This document shows, piece by piece, positions 1-5,776 of a DNA stretch of 5,776 nt. Below the pieces are notes generated by a model, which was not told where the DNA came from, ran no database searches, and saw only the letters and a list, made by a program, of their open reading frames with translations. The position numbers and the translations under genes were made by a program. This DNA is from an uncultured Robiginitomaculum sp. (GTDB lineage Bacteria > Pseudomonadota > Alphaproteobacteria > Caulobacterales > Maricaulaceae). Numbering within the stretch: position 1 is the stretch's first letter; each line of letters starts with the position of its first letter. The stretch is from NCBI GenBank assembly GCA_938003555.1, contig CALKXN010000155.1:1-5776 (forward strand), read 5' to 3'.

Positions 1-267
1 TCTTTTTTCATCATAGCGTTTAGCTTTAGACGTCATATGCGTCTCACCATCAACTTCGATAATAATCTTATTTTTGTGGCATACGAAGTCCACAATATAA
101 GGCGGAAAAACGACTTGGCGCCGAAAGTGAAACCCTTGAGATTTTAGCTGTCTTAGATCACTCCAAAGCTTTTGTTCTGCAGGCGTTTGTTCGCTGCGCA
201 TGCTCTTGGCGCGTCTTTTCAATAAAACAGGAATTTCGGTGTGTGAGGCCAATTCAGTTACCCCCAC
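1..267 (-). CDS. DUF559 endonuclease-like protein, 5' part only (cut by left edge)
   Basis: This frame is open from a GTG at 267-265 to the left edge (89 codons visible), so the C-terminus is missing. Visible landmarks are MRSEQTPAEQKLWSDLR, then HFRRQ, YIVDFVC, KIIIEVDGETH and a following YDEKR. These are hallmarks of DUF559, a small family related to Vsr and other restriction-endonuclease-fold nucleases. The Asp of IVDF and the Glu and Asp of IEVDG are the expected metal-site residues. The substrate of the family is largely unknown and nothing here fixes it. An in-frame TAG lies just upstream of the GTG, which limits the start. I prefer the GTG because GGGGAGGG lies 7 nt before it. A TTG at 252 and an ATG at 201 are alternatives, but the ATG has no good ribosome site. 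GC over bases 1-180 is about 39% by hand count, against roughly 54% in the genes beside it, which suggests acquisition from elsewhere. Confidence 0.85.
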   Translation of the reverse strand, partial: MGVTELASHTEIPVLLKRRAKSMRSEQTPAEQKLWSDLRQLKSQGFHFRRQVVFPPYIVDFVCHKNKIIIEVDGETHMTSKAKRYDEKR

Positions 268-298
268 CCTCTATCCCTCCCCACAAGGGGGAGGGAGG
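261..298. repeat. GC-rich palindromic repeat between glyQ and the DUF559 gene
   Basis: On the plus strand, CCCTCCCC (275-282) and GGGGAGGG (288-295) form a perfect 8-bp stem with a 5-base ACAAG loop. It is flanked by CCCCCACCCT (261-270). No T-run follows on either strand, so a simple intrinsic terminator is not supported. From memory, repeats of this form (CCCCCACCCT, a short spacer, then this hairpin) are scattered between genes in many alphaproteobacterial genomes. Only one copy is visible, so repeat status rests on recall rather than on this window. Its inner arm seems to provide the Shine-Dalgarno sequence of the DUF559 gene. Confidence 0.65.
275..282 (-). promoter_or_regulatory. Start-deciding ribosome binding site inside the hairpin stem
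   Basis: Read on the minus strand this is GGGGAGGG, followed by 7 bases (ATAGAGG) and then the GTG at 267. Both the match to the 16S anti-Shine-Dalgarno sequence and the spacing are good, and this decides the GTG over the later ATG at 201. The same bases are one arm of the 8-bp hairpin, so folding of the mRNA would hide the site. That regulatory consequence is inference. Confidence 0.45.
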
Positions 299-325
299 CG
301 ATAATATGAGAGAACAACAACAAAA

Positions 326-1237
326 CTAACCTGTGGCCATCGCGGCTTCGCGCGCAACATGCGCTTCGGCGCAGGCCTTCGTTAAATCTCGCACGCGTTT
401 GATATAATCTTGGCGTTGCGTCGGAGAGACGACCCCGCGCGCGTCCAGTAAGTTAAAGAAATGCGACGCTTTGAGCGCATATTCATAAGCCGGCAGCGGC
501 AGCGGCTCCGGCAGTTTGATCAAAGCCTGACATTGGGCCTCTGCATCTTTGAACCAGCCTTGCAAAATCTCGACATCAGCGTGACTGAAATTATAATGGC
601 TCTGCTGCACTTCGTTTTCATGGAACACATCACCATAGCTTGTGCCATTATTGTCAAAGCGCAGATCATAAACGCTCTCAACGCCCTGCACATACATGGC
701 GAGGCGCTCCAGACCGTAAGTCAGCTCGCCGGAGACAAGGTCAACATCAAGGCCGCCGACCTGCTGGAAATAGGTAAATTGGGACACTTCCATGCCATCG
801 CACCAGACTTCCCAGCCCAGGCCCCATGCGCCGACGGTTGGATTTTCCCAGTCATCTTCGACGAAACGAATATCGTGCAAATCCATATCAATGCCAATCG
901 CCGCAAGGCTACCCAGGTAAAGCTCTTGGATGTTAGGCGGGTTGGGCTTCAAGATGACTTGGAATTGATAATAATGCTGAAGGCGGTTCGGGTTTTCACC
1001 ATAGCGCCCATCGGCGGGGCGGCGCGAGGGCTGCACATACGCCACATTCCACGGCTTTGGCCCAAGGCTGCGCAGAACCGTTGCGGGATGCAATGTCCCA
1101 GCGCCGACATTGGCGTCAAAAGGCTGTAATATCGCGCACCCATTATCGCTCCAATAATGTTGAAGCGTCAGAATGAGGTCTTGAAAGGAGAGCGGCTGCT
1201 CCGCTGTTTTGGCGTCTGTCGTCACGGTCGTTTCCAT
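326..1237 (-). CDS. glyQ: Glycine--tRNA ligase alpha subunit
   Basis: This is the alpha subunit of the bacterial heterotetrameric glycyl-tRNA synthetase. It carries the class II catalytic core that activates glycine with ATP, while the beta subunit (glyS) recognises the tRNA. It acts in the cytoplasm. The 303 codons match the usual family length. Family blocks run in order: [12 protein letters not shown] (44-55), [20 protein letters not shown] (69-88), [13 protein letters not shown] (121-133), [15 protein letters not shown] (148-162) and [12 protein letters not shown] (171-182). The N-terminal extension (about 15 residues before [10 protein letters not shown]) is somewhat long, but no other ATG precedes the conserved block. 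No clear Shine-Dalgarno sequence precedes the ATG. One oddity is DANVGAGT at 41-48, where the family normally has Asp-Met/Leu-Glu-Val. It lies 53 nt after the DUF2007 stop, so it may share the argH transcript. glyS is not in view; a repeat and a DUF559 gene follow instead. Confidence 0.97.
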   Translation of the reverse strand: METTVTTDAKTAEQPLSFQDLILTLQHYWSDNGCAILQPFDANVGAGTLHPATVLRSLGPKPWNVAYVQPSRRPADGRYGENPNRLQHYYQFQVILKPNPPNIQELYLGSLAAIGIDMDLHDIRFVEDDWENPTVGAWGLGWEVWCDGMEVSQFTYFQQVGGLDVDLVSGELTYGLERLAMYVQGVESVYDLRFDNNGTSYGDVFHENEVQQSHYNFSHADVEILQGWFKDAEAQCQALIKLPEPLPLPAYEYALKASHFFNLLDARGVVSPTQRQDYIKRVRDLTKACAEAHVAREAAMATG

Positions 1238-1282
1238 CGGTTCAGTGTTTAAGCGTGATAGGCAGGCTCGCGCCCTATTTCA

Positions 1283-1298
1283 AGCCGTGATTACGGCT
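1283..1298 (-). other. Small hairpin over the DUF2007 stop codon
   Basis: AGCCGT and ACGGCT form a 6-bp inverted repeat with a 4-base loop, spanning the TAA stop of the DUF2007 gene. No T-run follows on the minus strand, so a terminator is unlikely. It could slow decay of the upstream message or be chance. Confidence 0.25.
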
Positions 1299-1515
1299 CA
1301 AGCTCATCGCCCAGACCCGCAAGATCAAGCGCGCGGCGGGCAGCGACAAGGTCTTCGTCCAGCACCATAATGCGGCGCGGGATAATCCCGATTGAACCTT
1401 CAATGATTGAGCTATGGGTATCGGCGACAAAACAGCCAATATCGCTGTCCTTTAAGACCGCCTCAGCAAAGCTAATCGTGACAATATTATTGGTCTTGAT
1501 AACCGCGACCATCAT
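1291..1515 (-). CDS. DUF2007 small protein (putative signal-transducing protein family)
   Basis: The product is a 74-residue cytoplasmic protein. It matches the DUF2007 layout: a short strand with an asparagine turn ([17 protein letters not shown], 7-23), a central [19 protein letters not shown] (25-43), [18 protein letters not shown] (46-63) and an acidic tail. The family has a small ferredoxin-like fold and is often labelled a putative signal-transducing protein. No biochemical role is established and none is visible here. The ATG at 1515 overlaps the argH TGA in an ATGA arrangement, which points to translational coupling with argH. A second ATG directly follows at 1512, so the exact start is uncertain by one codon. 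It is a real gene rather than a shadow: the motif match and the coupling agree. Confidence 0.88.
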   Translation of the reverse strand: MMVAVIKTNNIVTISFAEAVLKDSDIGCFVADTHSSIIEGSIGIIPRRIMVLDEDLVAARRALDLAGLGDELEP

Positions 1516-2915
1516 GAAAGCTTGGCTTTCCAGCGCGCCACTTGCTCAGCTACGCGCGTCGGTGACGTGCCGCCATATGACAAACGAGAGCTAGCCGAAG
1601 CCAGCGGAGAGAGGACGGAGTAAACATCATCCGTAATCGCGCCGTGCACGCTTTGCATATCCCCGAGTGATAATGCGTCCAGCGTCGTGCCTTGCTTTTC
1701 AGCCATGGCGACAATTGACCCCGTCACATGATGGGCTTCGCGAAATGGCATATTCAAGCTGCGTACAAGCCAATCGGCCAAATCTGTGGCCGTCGAGAAC
1801 CCTGCCCCCGCCGCATCTGCGAGGCGGCCTTTGCGCGGGACCATGTCGCCGATCATTCCGGTCATAGCCGCCAGCGCCAAATCCAGCGCTTCGAATGCGT
1901 CAAAGACGGGCTCTTTATCCTCTTGCATATCTTTGGAATAGGCGAGCGGCAGGCCTTTCATCACAATTGTCAGCGCAGTCAGCGCCCCCATAATACGGCC
2001 CACTTTGGCGCGGATAAGCTCTGCCGCGTCGGGGTTACGTTTTTGCGGCATGATCGAACTGCCCGTTGTGAATTTATCGGACAGAGCGATGAAGCCAAAT
2101 TGCGCGCTCGTCCAAATGACAATTTCTTCGGACAGGCGCGACAGATGCGTGGCGCAAATCGTAGCTGCCGATAGAGCCTCTAGGGCAAAGTCGCGCGCAC
2201 TTACCGCGTCAAGGCTATTGGCCATCGGGCGGTCAAACCCCAAAGCCTTTGCGGTCATGTCGCGATCAATTGGATATGGCGTCCCGGCCAGCGCCGCTGC
2301 GCCAAGCGGAGACTCATTCATGCGGTTACGACAATCATCAAAACGCGAGCGGTCGCGCGCAAACATTTCGAGGTAGGCCAACATGTGATGGCCGAAAGTC
2401 ACCGGCTGCGCGGATTGCAAATGCGTAAAGCCCGGCATGATCGTATCTGTATTGGCATCAGCTTGCGCAAGGAGCGCGCGCATCAATTTACCAATACGCG
2501 CAGAAAAGTGCTCAAGCTGCTCACGCGTCCACAACCGGAAATCCGTTGCAACTTGATCATTACGCGAGCGGCCCGTATGCAGGCGCCCGGCGGCCTCGCC
2601 GATTTTATCTTTCAGGCGCGCTTCGATATTGAGGTGAATATCTTCAAGCTCGCGGCTCCAGGGGAAGGTGCCGTCTTCAATCTCGGCCTTAATCTCGGCA
2701 AGGCCGCGATGAATGGCCGCTTTGTCCTCACTTGTAATAATGCCCTTTGCGGCTAACATTTCACTATGGGCCAGAGAGCCTTCGATATCTTGCGCGTAGA
2801 GCTTGCGGTCAAAGTCAATGGAGACATTGATCGCTTGCATGATCTCTGACGGGTTATCGGAGAACCGACCGCCCCACATTTTTTGACCCGTTTTATTTTG
2901 ATTTGGTTTATCCAT
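1512..2915 (-). CDS. argH: Argininosuccinate lyase
   Basis: The enzyme splits argininosuccinate into arginine and fumarate, the last step of arginine synthesis. It belongs to the fumarase/aspartase superfamily, whose members are cytoplasmic homotetramers. The 467 residues match the family length. Visible blocks are KMWGGRF (12-18), [17 protein letters not shown] (113-129), [12 protein letters not shown] (161-172) with the conserved His, and the signature loop [12 protein letters not shown] (285-296) with its catalytic serine. The ATG at 2915 has AGGA 6 nt upstream (2922-2925 on the plus strand), a good ribosome site that fixes this start. The stop overlaps the DUF2007 start by 4 nt. Any promoter must lie inside the divergent thioredoxin gene; I found no convincing one there. 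Confidence 0.98.
   Translation of the reverse strand: MDKPNQNKTGQKMWGGRFSDNPSEIMQAINVSIDFDRKLYAQDIEGSLAHSEMLAAKGIITSEDKAAIHRGLAEIKAEIEDGTFPWSRELEDIHLNIEARLKDKIGEAAGRLHTGRSRNDQVATDFRLWTREQLEHFSARIGKLMRALLAQADANTDTIMPGFTHLQSAQPVTFGHHMLAYLEMFARDRSRFDDCRNRMNESPLGAAALAGTPYPIDRDMTAKALGFDRPMANSLDAVSARDFALEALSAATICATHLSRLSEEIVIWTSAQFGFIALSDKFTTGSSIMPQKRNPDAAELIRAKVGRIMGALTALTIVMKGLPLAYSKDMQEDKEPVFDAFEALDLALAAMTGMIGDMVPRKGRLADAAGAGFSTATDLADWLVRSLNMPFREAHHVTGSIVAMAEKQGTTLDALSLGDMQSVHGAITDDVYSVLSPLASASSRLSYGGTSPTRVAEQVARWKAKLS
2883..2911 (+). promoter_or_regulatory. Weak candidate promoter for the thioredoxin gene
   Basis: TTGACC (2883-2888) matches the -35 consensus at 5 of 6 bases. It is 17 bases upstream of GTTTAT (2906-2911), a poor -10 element (3 of 6). 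Transcription from it would begin near 2918, inside the argH leader and after the ATG at 2914. This would favour one of the later thioredoxin starts. It lies within the argH coding sequence. Confidence 0.25.
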
Positions 2916-2934
2916 GACTCATCCTGATACACAT

Positions 2935-3528
2935 ATGCCGCCCACCTTTATCACCCGTATGATTAAGATAATGCTGCTCGGCCTTATTTTGGGTCTCGCA
3001 TACGTCATGTTGCAATCATGTTCAAAGACCAAAACGGGATTAGAGCAATATGGCAAAGCCTCTTTGTCAAAATTAACGGTGCTTCGCCCGCCGCCTGCGC
3101 GGCCCGCCGCGATTTTTCTGACGCCAGAAGGTGAAGAGATAACGCTCGCCCGCCTGCAAAGTGAGCAAACCCAAGGCAAAGTCATTCTCGTCAACTTATG
3201 GGCCACATGGTGCCCGCCCTGCATCGCCGAAATGCCAAGCCTGAACGAATTACAAGAACGTTATGGCGATGAGAGGTTTGAAGTCATCACGATCAATTTT
3301 GATCGCGACCCGGCACTGGGCGAAACATTTCTTCGTGAAAAAGGACTAAGCAATTTACCGTTCTACCATAATCCAAATTTCGCGCTCGCCCGTGAATACG
3401 CCGTGCCGGGTTTTCCGCTAACGGTCATCTATTCCGCAAGCGGCGCGGAGCGCGCCCGATTGCTTGGCGAAGCCGATTGGACAAGTCCAGAAGCACGGCG
3501 CTTGATCGAGGCGCTAAAAACAGAGTAG
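2935..3528 (+). CDS. TlpA-like membrane-anchored thioredoxin
   Basis: This is a TlpA/ResA-type thiol-disulfide oxidoreductase, probably exported and tethered to the inner membrane to reduce periplasmic disulfides, for example in cytochrome c or cytochrome oxidase maturation. A hydrophobic N-terminal segment (IMLLGLILGLAYVML) ends at a Cys in LQSC. This could be a weak lipobox, although Gln at -2 is atypical, or an uncleaved anchor. The thioredoxin domain carries WATWCPPC (CPPC at bases 3211-3222) and a cis-proline loop, VPGFPLTV. The frame also has ATGs at 2914 and 2959. The one at 2914 overlaps the argH start codon and precedes the argH ribosome site, so I prefer 2935 (197 residues); 2959 (189 residues) is equally possible. 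None has a good Shine-Dalgarno sequence. A Tag-like gene follows after 8 nt. A TlpA gene divergent from argH is, as I recall, a familiar alphaproteobacterial arrangement. Confidence 0.92.
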   Translation: MPPTFITRMIKIMLLGLILGLAYVMLQSCSKTKTGLEQYGKASLSKLTVLRPPPARPAAIFLTPEGEEITLARLQSEQTQGKVILVNLWATWCPPCIAEMPSLNELQERYGDERFEVITINFDRDPALGETFLREKGLSNLPFYHNPNFALAREYAVPGFPLTVIYSASGAERARLLGEADWTSPEARRLIEALKTE

Positions 3529-3536
3529 CATATCCC

Positions 3537-4205
3537 ATGCGTAGCTATTCTGAAATTTATGACATTGCCGCAAACCGCAAAGGCGGCCGCGATGAACTCG
3601 ACGCTCTCATCGCAGAGCATAACGGGCACATTATTCCACCCAATCGCGATGATCGCTGGCTGTCTCAATGTACCAAATCCATATTTCAGGCTGGATTTAA
3701 CTGGAAAGTCGTTGAGCATATGTGGGACGGGTTTGAGGAGGCCTTTTGGGGTTTTGACCTCAATAAATGCGCCGAGATTGATATTGAAGATTTGGAGCGC
3801 TTAACGGGTAATAAGAACATCGTGCGTAATAGCGGGAAAATTAAGACCGTTGCCGTGAATGCTCAGATGCTTTTGGATATGCGAACAGAGGATAAAAGCG
3901 CAGGGCAAGTCATTATGGCTTGGCCGGATGAAGATCACATTGGTCTGCTCGCACACTTACATAAACATGGATCACGTCTCGGCCCGCGCACAGCAGGCTA
4001 CGCCCTGCGCTTTTGCGGGAAGCGTAATTACATTTTATCTAATGACGTTACCGCGGCGCTTATCCGCGAAGGCGTGATCGACAAAGAGCCGACCAGCAAA
4101 GGCGCAAAAAAAGCCGTGCAAGAGGCCTTTAATATTTGGGCGCAGCAATCTGGGCAAAGCCATAGCAAGATCAGCCGCACGCTGGCCTTTTCGGTAGGTG
4201 TGTAA
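3537..4205 (+). CDS. Tag-superfamily DNA-3-methyladenine glycosylase-like protein
   Basis: The 222-residue product resembles proteins annotated as DNA-3-methyladenine glycosylase I (Tag, HhH-GPD fold), which remove alkylated bases in base-excision repair. Supporting features are DDRWLSQCTKSIFQAGFNW (38-56), the helical block DGFEEAFWGFDL (64-75), a helix-hairpin-helix-like stretch LTGNKNIVRNSGKIKTVAVN (89-108), LGPRTAGYALRFCGK (148-162), LSNDVTAALIREGVIDK (167-183) and the C-terminal SRTLAFSVG. Oddities against E. coli Tag: by eye, the catalytic Glu before the QAG-Trp motif aligns with a serine, and the N- and C-terminal Cys/His zinc ligands are absent. It therefore belongs to a distinct branch whose activity cannot be assumed. 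It starts 8 nt after the thioredoxin stop and probably shares its transcript. The ATG at 3537 begins the conserved MRS-Tyr motif; an in-frame ATG at 3477 lies inside the previous gene and is unlikely. The ribosome site is weak. Confidence 0.85.
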   Translation: MRSYSEIYDIAANRKGGRDELDALIAEHNGHIIPPNRDDRWLSQCTKSIFQAGFNWKVVEHMWDGFEEAFWGFDLNKCAEIDIEDLERLTGNKNIVRNSGKIKTVAVNAQMLLDMRTEDKSAGQVIMAWPDEDHIGLLAHLHKHGSRLGPRTAGYALRFCGKRNYILSNDVTAALIREGVIDKEPTSKGAKKAVQEAFNIWAQQSGQSHSKISRTLAFSVGV

Positions 4206-4284
4206 TTCGCCCGTAAATAATTTGTCACACATCGTGCATAATTACTGCTTTGCAAAAGTCATGTGACATGACAAAGCCCGCGCC
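4206..4284. promoter_or_regulatory. Intergenic region before rarD with inverted repeat and possible -10
   Basis: TGTCACA (4223-4229) is mirrored by TGTGACA (4262-4268), and TTTGTCA (4221-4227) by TGACAAA (4269-4275). These overlapping 7-base arms sit about 33-41 nt apart. Between them CATAAT (4237-4242) matches the -10 consensus at 5 of 6 bases, but no -35 box is correctly placed. A regulator binding the two arms around the rarD promoter is possible but unproven. No T-run terminator for the upstream gene is seen. Confidence 0.3.
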
Positions 4285-4288
4285 ATGA
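4268..4288 (+). other. Six-codon leader frame overlapping the rarD start
   Basis: An ATG at 4268 opens a frame reading MTKPAP. Its TGA (4286-4288) overlaps the rarD ATG at 4285 in an ATGA arrangement. No Shine-Dalgarno sequence precedes either start. This could be translational coupling by a tiny leader peptide, or chance. Confidence 0.15.
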
Positions 4289-5202
4289 GCCGCGCCCCGC
4301 AAACCATACCGACAAATGATAGAGCCGCCATTTTAACAGCGATGAGCGCCTATGTAATATGGGGCTTTTTTCCGATATATTTTAAAATTATTGCCGCAGT
4401 GCCGGCAATGGAAATATTAGCCCACCGCATTGTCTGGGCACTTCCGCTTGGCGCGCTGATTATTGCTTATCGCAAACAATGGCCAGCTGTAAAAAAAGCC
4501 ATCATCACGCCGCGTACTTTGATGTATTTGCTCCTGTCTTCATTTTTTGTTGGCTTAAATTGGGGCGTCTATATTTGGGCGGTTCAAATTGGCCAAATCA
4601 TGCAGGCCAGTTTGGGATATTATATTAATCCGCTTATTTTCGTCCTCGTTGGCGTCTTTGTTTTTGCAGAAAAATTACGCGTTTTGCAGTTTATCGCGGT
4701 GGCTTTGGCGGCAATCGGGGTAGCCATCTTAACAGTGCAAAGCGGGCAAGTCCCTTGGATATCTCTTATCCTTGCAGGAAGCTGGACGATCTACGGCGTT
4801 ATCAGAAAACAACTCGATGTTGGCGCGATGCCTGGATTGTTTATTGAAACGATTATTCTATGCCCCATGGCGATTGGGTATTTAATCTTTTTGACCCTGC
4901 AAGGCGAAATATCGCTCACGCCGTCCGATCCGTCTTTGGCGTTTTGGATATTTATGGCCGGGCCGCTTACCGTCTTGCCCCTTTTGGCTTTTGCCGTTGC
5001 AGCCAAGCGCCTGACATTGTCGCTGCTCGGGTTTTTGCAATTTATCGGGCCAACGCTACAATTTTTCTGCGCGCTCTATTACGGAGAGCCGCTCACCACA
5101 GCGCGGCTAATGTGTTTCATATTTATATGGAGCGCAGTGGTCGTCTTTTGTATCGGAGCGTGGAAAAAAGGCCGCGAGACCAGATTGCCGCGCCCAGCTT
5201 AA
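4285..5202 (+). CDS. rarD: RarD-type EamA-family permease
   Basis: The product is a 305-residue inner-membrane protein of the drug/metabolite transporter superfamily with about ten hydrophobic segments (roughly 16-36, 45-62, 79-98, 108-128, 132-150, 155-171, 185-205, 218-238, 244-264 and 274-292). RarD hallmarks are YVIWGFFPIYFK (23-34), EILAHRIVWALPLG (43-56), NWGVYIWAV (92-100), SLGYYINPL (109-117) and LLGFLQFIGPTLQFF (247-261). The transported substrate is not established for the family; the original name came from a chloramphenicol-sensitivity link in Pseudomonas. The chosen ATG lacks a clear Shine-Dalgarno sequence; an in-frame ATG at 4342 would cut into the first segment. It converges on the amidohydrolase gene with only 3 nt between the stops. 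Confidence 0.93.
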   Translation: MSRAPQTIPTNDRAAILTAMSAYVIWGFFPIYFKIIAAVPAMEILAHRIVWALPLGALIIAYRKQWPAVKKAIITPRTLMYLLLSSFFVGLNWGVYIWAVQIGQIMQASLGYYINPLIFVLVGVFVFAEKLRVLQFIAVALAAIGVAILTVQSGQVPWISLILAGSWTIYGVIRKQLDVGAMPGLFIETIILCPMAIGYLIFLTLQGEISLTPSDPSLAFWIFMAGPLTVLPLLAFAVAAKRLTLSLLGFLQFIGPTLQFFCALYYGEPLTTARLMCFIFIWSAVVVFCIGAWKKGRETRLPRPA

Positions 5203-5205
5203 CGC

Positions 5206-5776
5206 CTATTTATTCGGCTTAACTTGCCCGTCAACAACTACGCCCCACACGCCAATATTGGGCCAATCCGCGCCCGTCATGTCTAGCGGGTTTTGATCCA
5301 GCACCGTAAAATCTGCCCGCTTGCCAATCTCAATTGAACCCAACTCATCTTCCAGCCCCAGTGACCATGCAGCGTCGAGTGTCACGGCGCGTAATGCTTG
5401 CTGCGCGCTAAGGCGCTCGGACGGCGTAGACACGCTGCCTTGGCGCGTGGCGCGGGTCATGTGGACACTTGCCGCAAGAAGCGGCTGCGGCGGCGCGAGC
5501 GGAGCGTCACTATGCAACGTTGCCGGAAGCCCAGCCGTGGATGCGCTGGCCAGAGGCGTGATATATTTCACGCGCTCGCCAATCGCCTCTTCGTAATCTT
5601 GCCCCATATAATAAACATAATGGCTCGCTGCGGACAGACCGATATTTTCGCCGCGCGCCTGCTCGAAATGCTCTGGCCGTATGAGGCCCACATGTTCAAT
5701 CACCATGCGCGGATTAGCAGTTTTGCGCGCTTCCCTTAATCCCGACCAAGCCGCAAGCGTTGCCGTCTGCGCGGCG
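5206..5776 (-). CDS. YtcJ-type amidohydrolase, C-terminal part only (cut by right edge)
   Basis: The frame is open from the right edge to a TAG at 5208, giving 189 visible residues; the N-terminal two thirds lie outside the window. It belongs to the amidohydrolase superfamily (Amidohydro_3 / YtcJ branch), metal-dependent TIM-barrel hydrolases. Visible landmarks in order are NPRMVIEHVG with a metal-ligand His, SHYVYYMG, LHSDAPLAPPQPL with the catalytic Asp, then TPSERLSAQQALRAVTLDAA, and the C-terminal beta-sandwich marker GSIEIGKRADFTVLDQNPL. An ATG at 5706 is internal, not the start, because the frame continues upstream with family-like sequence and no stop. The substrate cannot be predicted; relatives act on N-formyl or other amide compounds. 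A signal peptide, if any, would lie outside the window. Confidence 0.9.
   Translation of the reverse strand, partial: AAQTATLAAWSGLREARKTANPRMVIEHVGLIRPEHFEQARGENIGLSAASHYVYYMGQDYEEAIGERVKYITPLASASTAGLPATLHSDAPLAPPQPLLAASVHMTRATRQGSVSTPSERLSAQQALRAVTLDAAWSLGLEDELGSIEIGKRADFTVLDQNPLDMTGADWPNIGVWGVVVDGQVKPNK

Noticed and set aside
275..295. Hairpin as an intrinsic terminator for glyQ
   Set aside because: The stem is strong but no T-run follows on the minus strand; it fits a dispersed palindromic repeat better.
461..1129. Open frame of 222 codons on the plus strand, antisense to glyQ
   Set aside because: It mirrors the strongly conserved glyQ frame, has no recognisable family motifs, and such antisense openness is common opposite GC-rich coding sequence.
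1728..2756. Several plus-strand open frames inside argH
   Set aside because: All lie opposite the certain argH gene, show no domain motifs and have Arg/Ala-rich shadow composition.
2919..3224. Minus-strand open frame opposite the thioredoxin gene
   Set aside because: It overlaps the CPPC-coding region antisense and has no recognisable domain.
3477..3536. Upstream extension of the Tag-like gene to an ATG at 3477
   Set aside because: The extra 20 residues lie almost wholly within the end of the thioredoxin gene and do not resemble the family; the conserved N-terminus begins at 3537.
5321..5739. Plus-strand open frames opposite the amidohydrolase gene
   Set aside because: The minus-strand frame carries clear amidohydrolase motifs throughout, so these are antisense shadows.

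Overview
The window looks like a chromosomal segment of a mid-GC alphaproteobacterium. The evidence is the alphaproteobacterial flavour of GlyQ and ArgH, a TlpA-type thioredoxin divergent from argH, and a GC-rich hairpin repeat of a kind I recall as common in that class. Placement below class level is not supported. Most of the window is dense housekeeping sequence. There are no tRNA or rRNA genes, no CRISPR array, and no transposase in view.

Left part, all on the minus strand and read right to left: argH (argininosuccinate lyase), a DUF2007 protein whose start overlaps the argH stop by 4 nt, glyQ (glycyl-tRNA synthetase alpha subunit), then a GC-rich hairpin repeat at about 261-298, and the start of a DUF559 endonuclease-like gene that leaves the window at base 1. 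The first 180 bases are only about 39% GC by hand count, clearly below the neighbouring housekeeping genes. The repeat appears to supply the ribosome binding site and a GTG start for the DUF559 gene, and the same bases form a G-quadruplex motif. This small module is the most unusual part of the window. It lies directly downstream of glyQ, where glyS is often found; glyS is not visible.

Middle, plus strand: a membrane-anchored TlpA-like thioredoxin is divergent from argH, with at most a few dozen bases between them. It is followed 8 nt later by a Tag-superfamily DNA glycosylase-like gene. The two are probably co-transcribed.

Right part: a 79-base intergenic stretch with an inverted repeat precedes rarD (an EamA-family, 10-segment permease) on the plus strand. 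Three bases past its stop, the C-terminal part of a YtcJ-type amidohydrolase runs in on the minus strand and is cut by the right edge.

The genes do not form one pathway. They cover arginine synthesis, glycine tRNA charging, periplasmic thiol chemistry, possible base-excision repair, export and a hydrolase. I see no convincing new multi-gene defence or biosynthetic system. The repeat plus DUF559 arrangement is the best lead.
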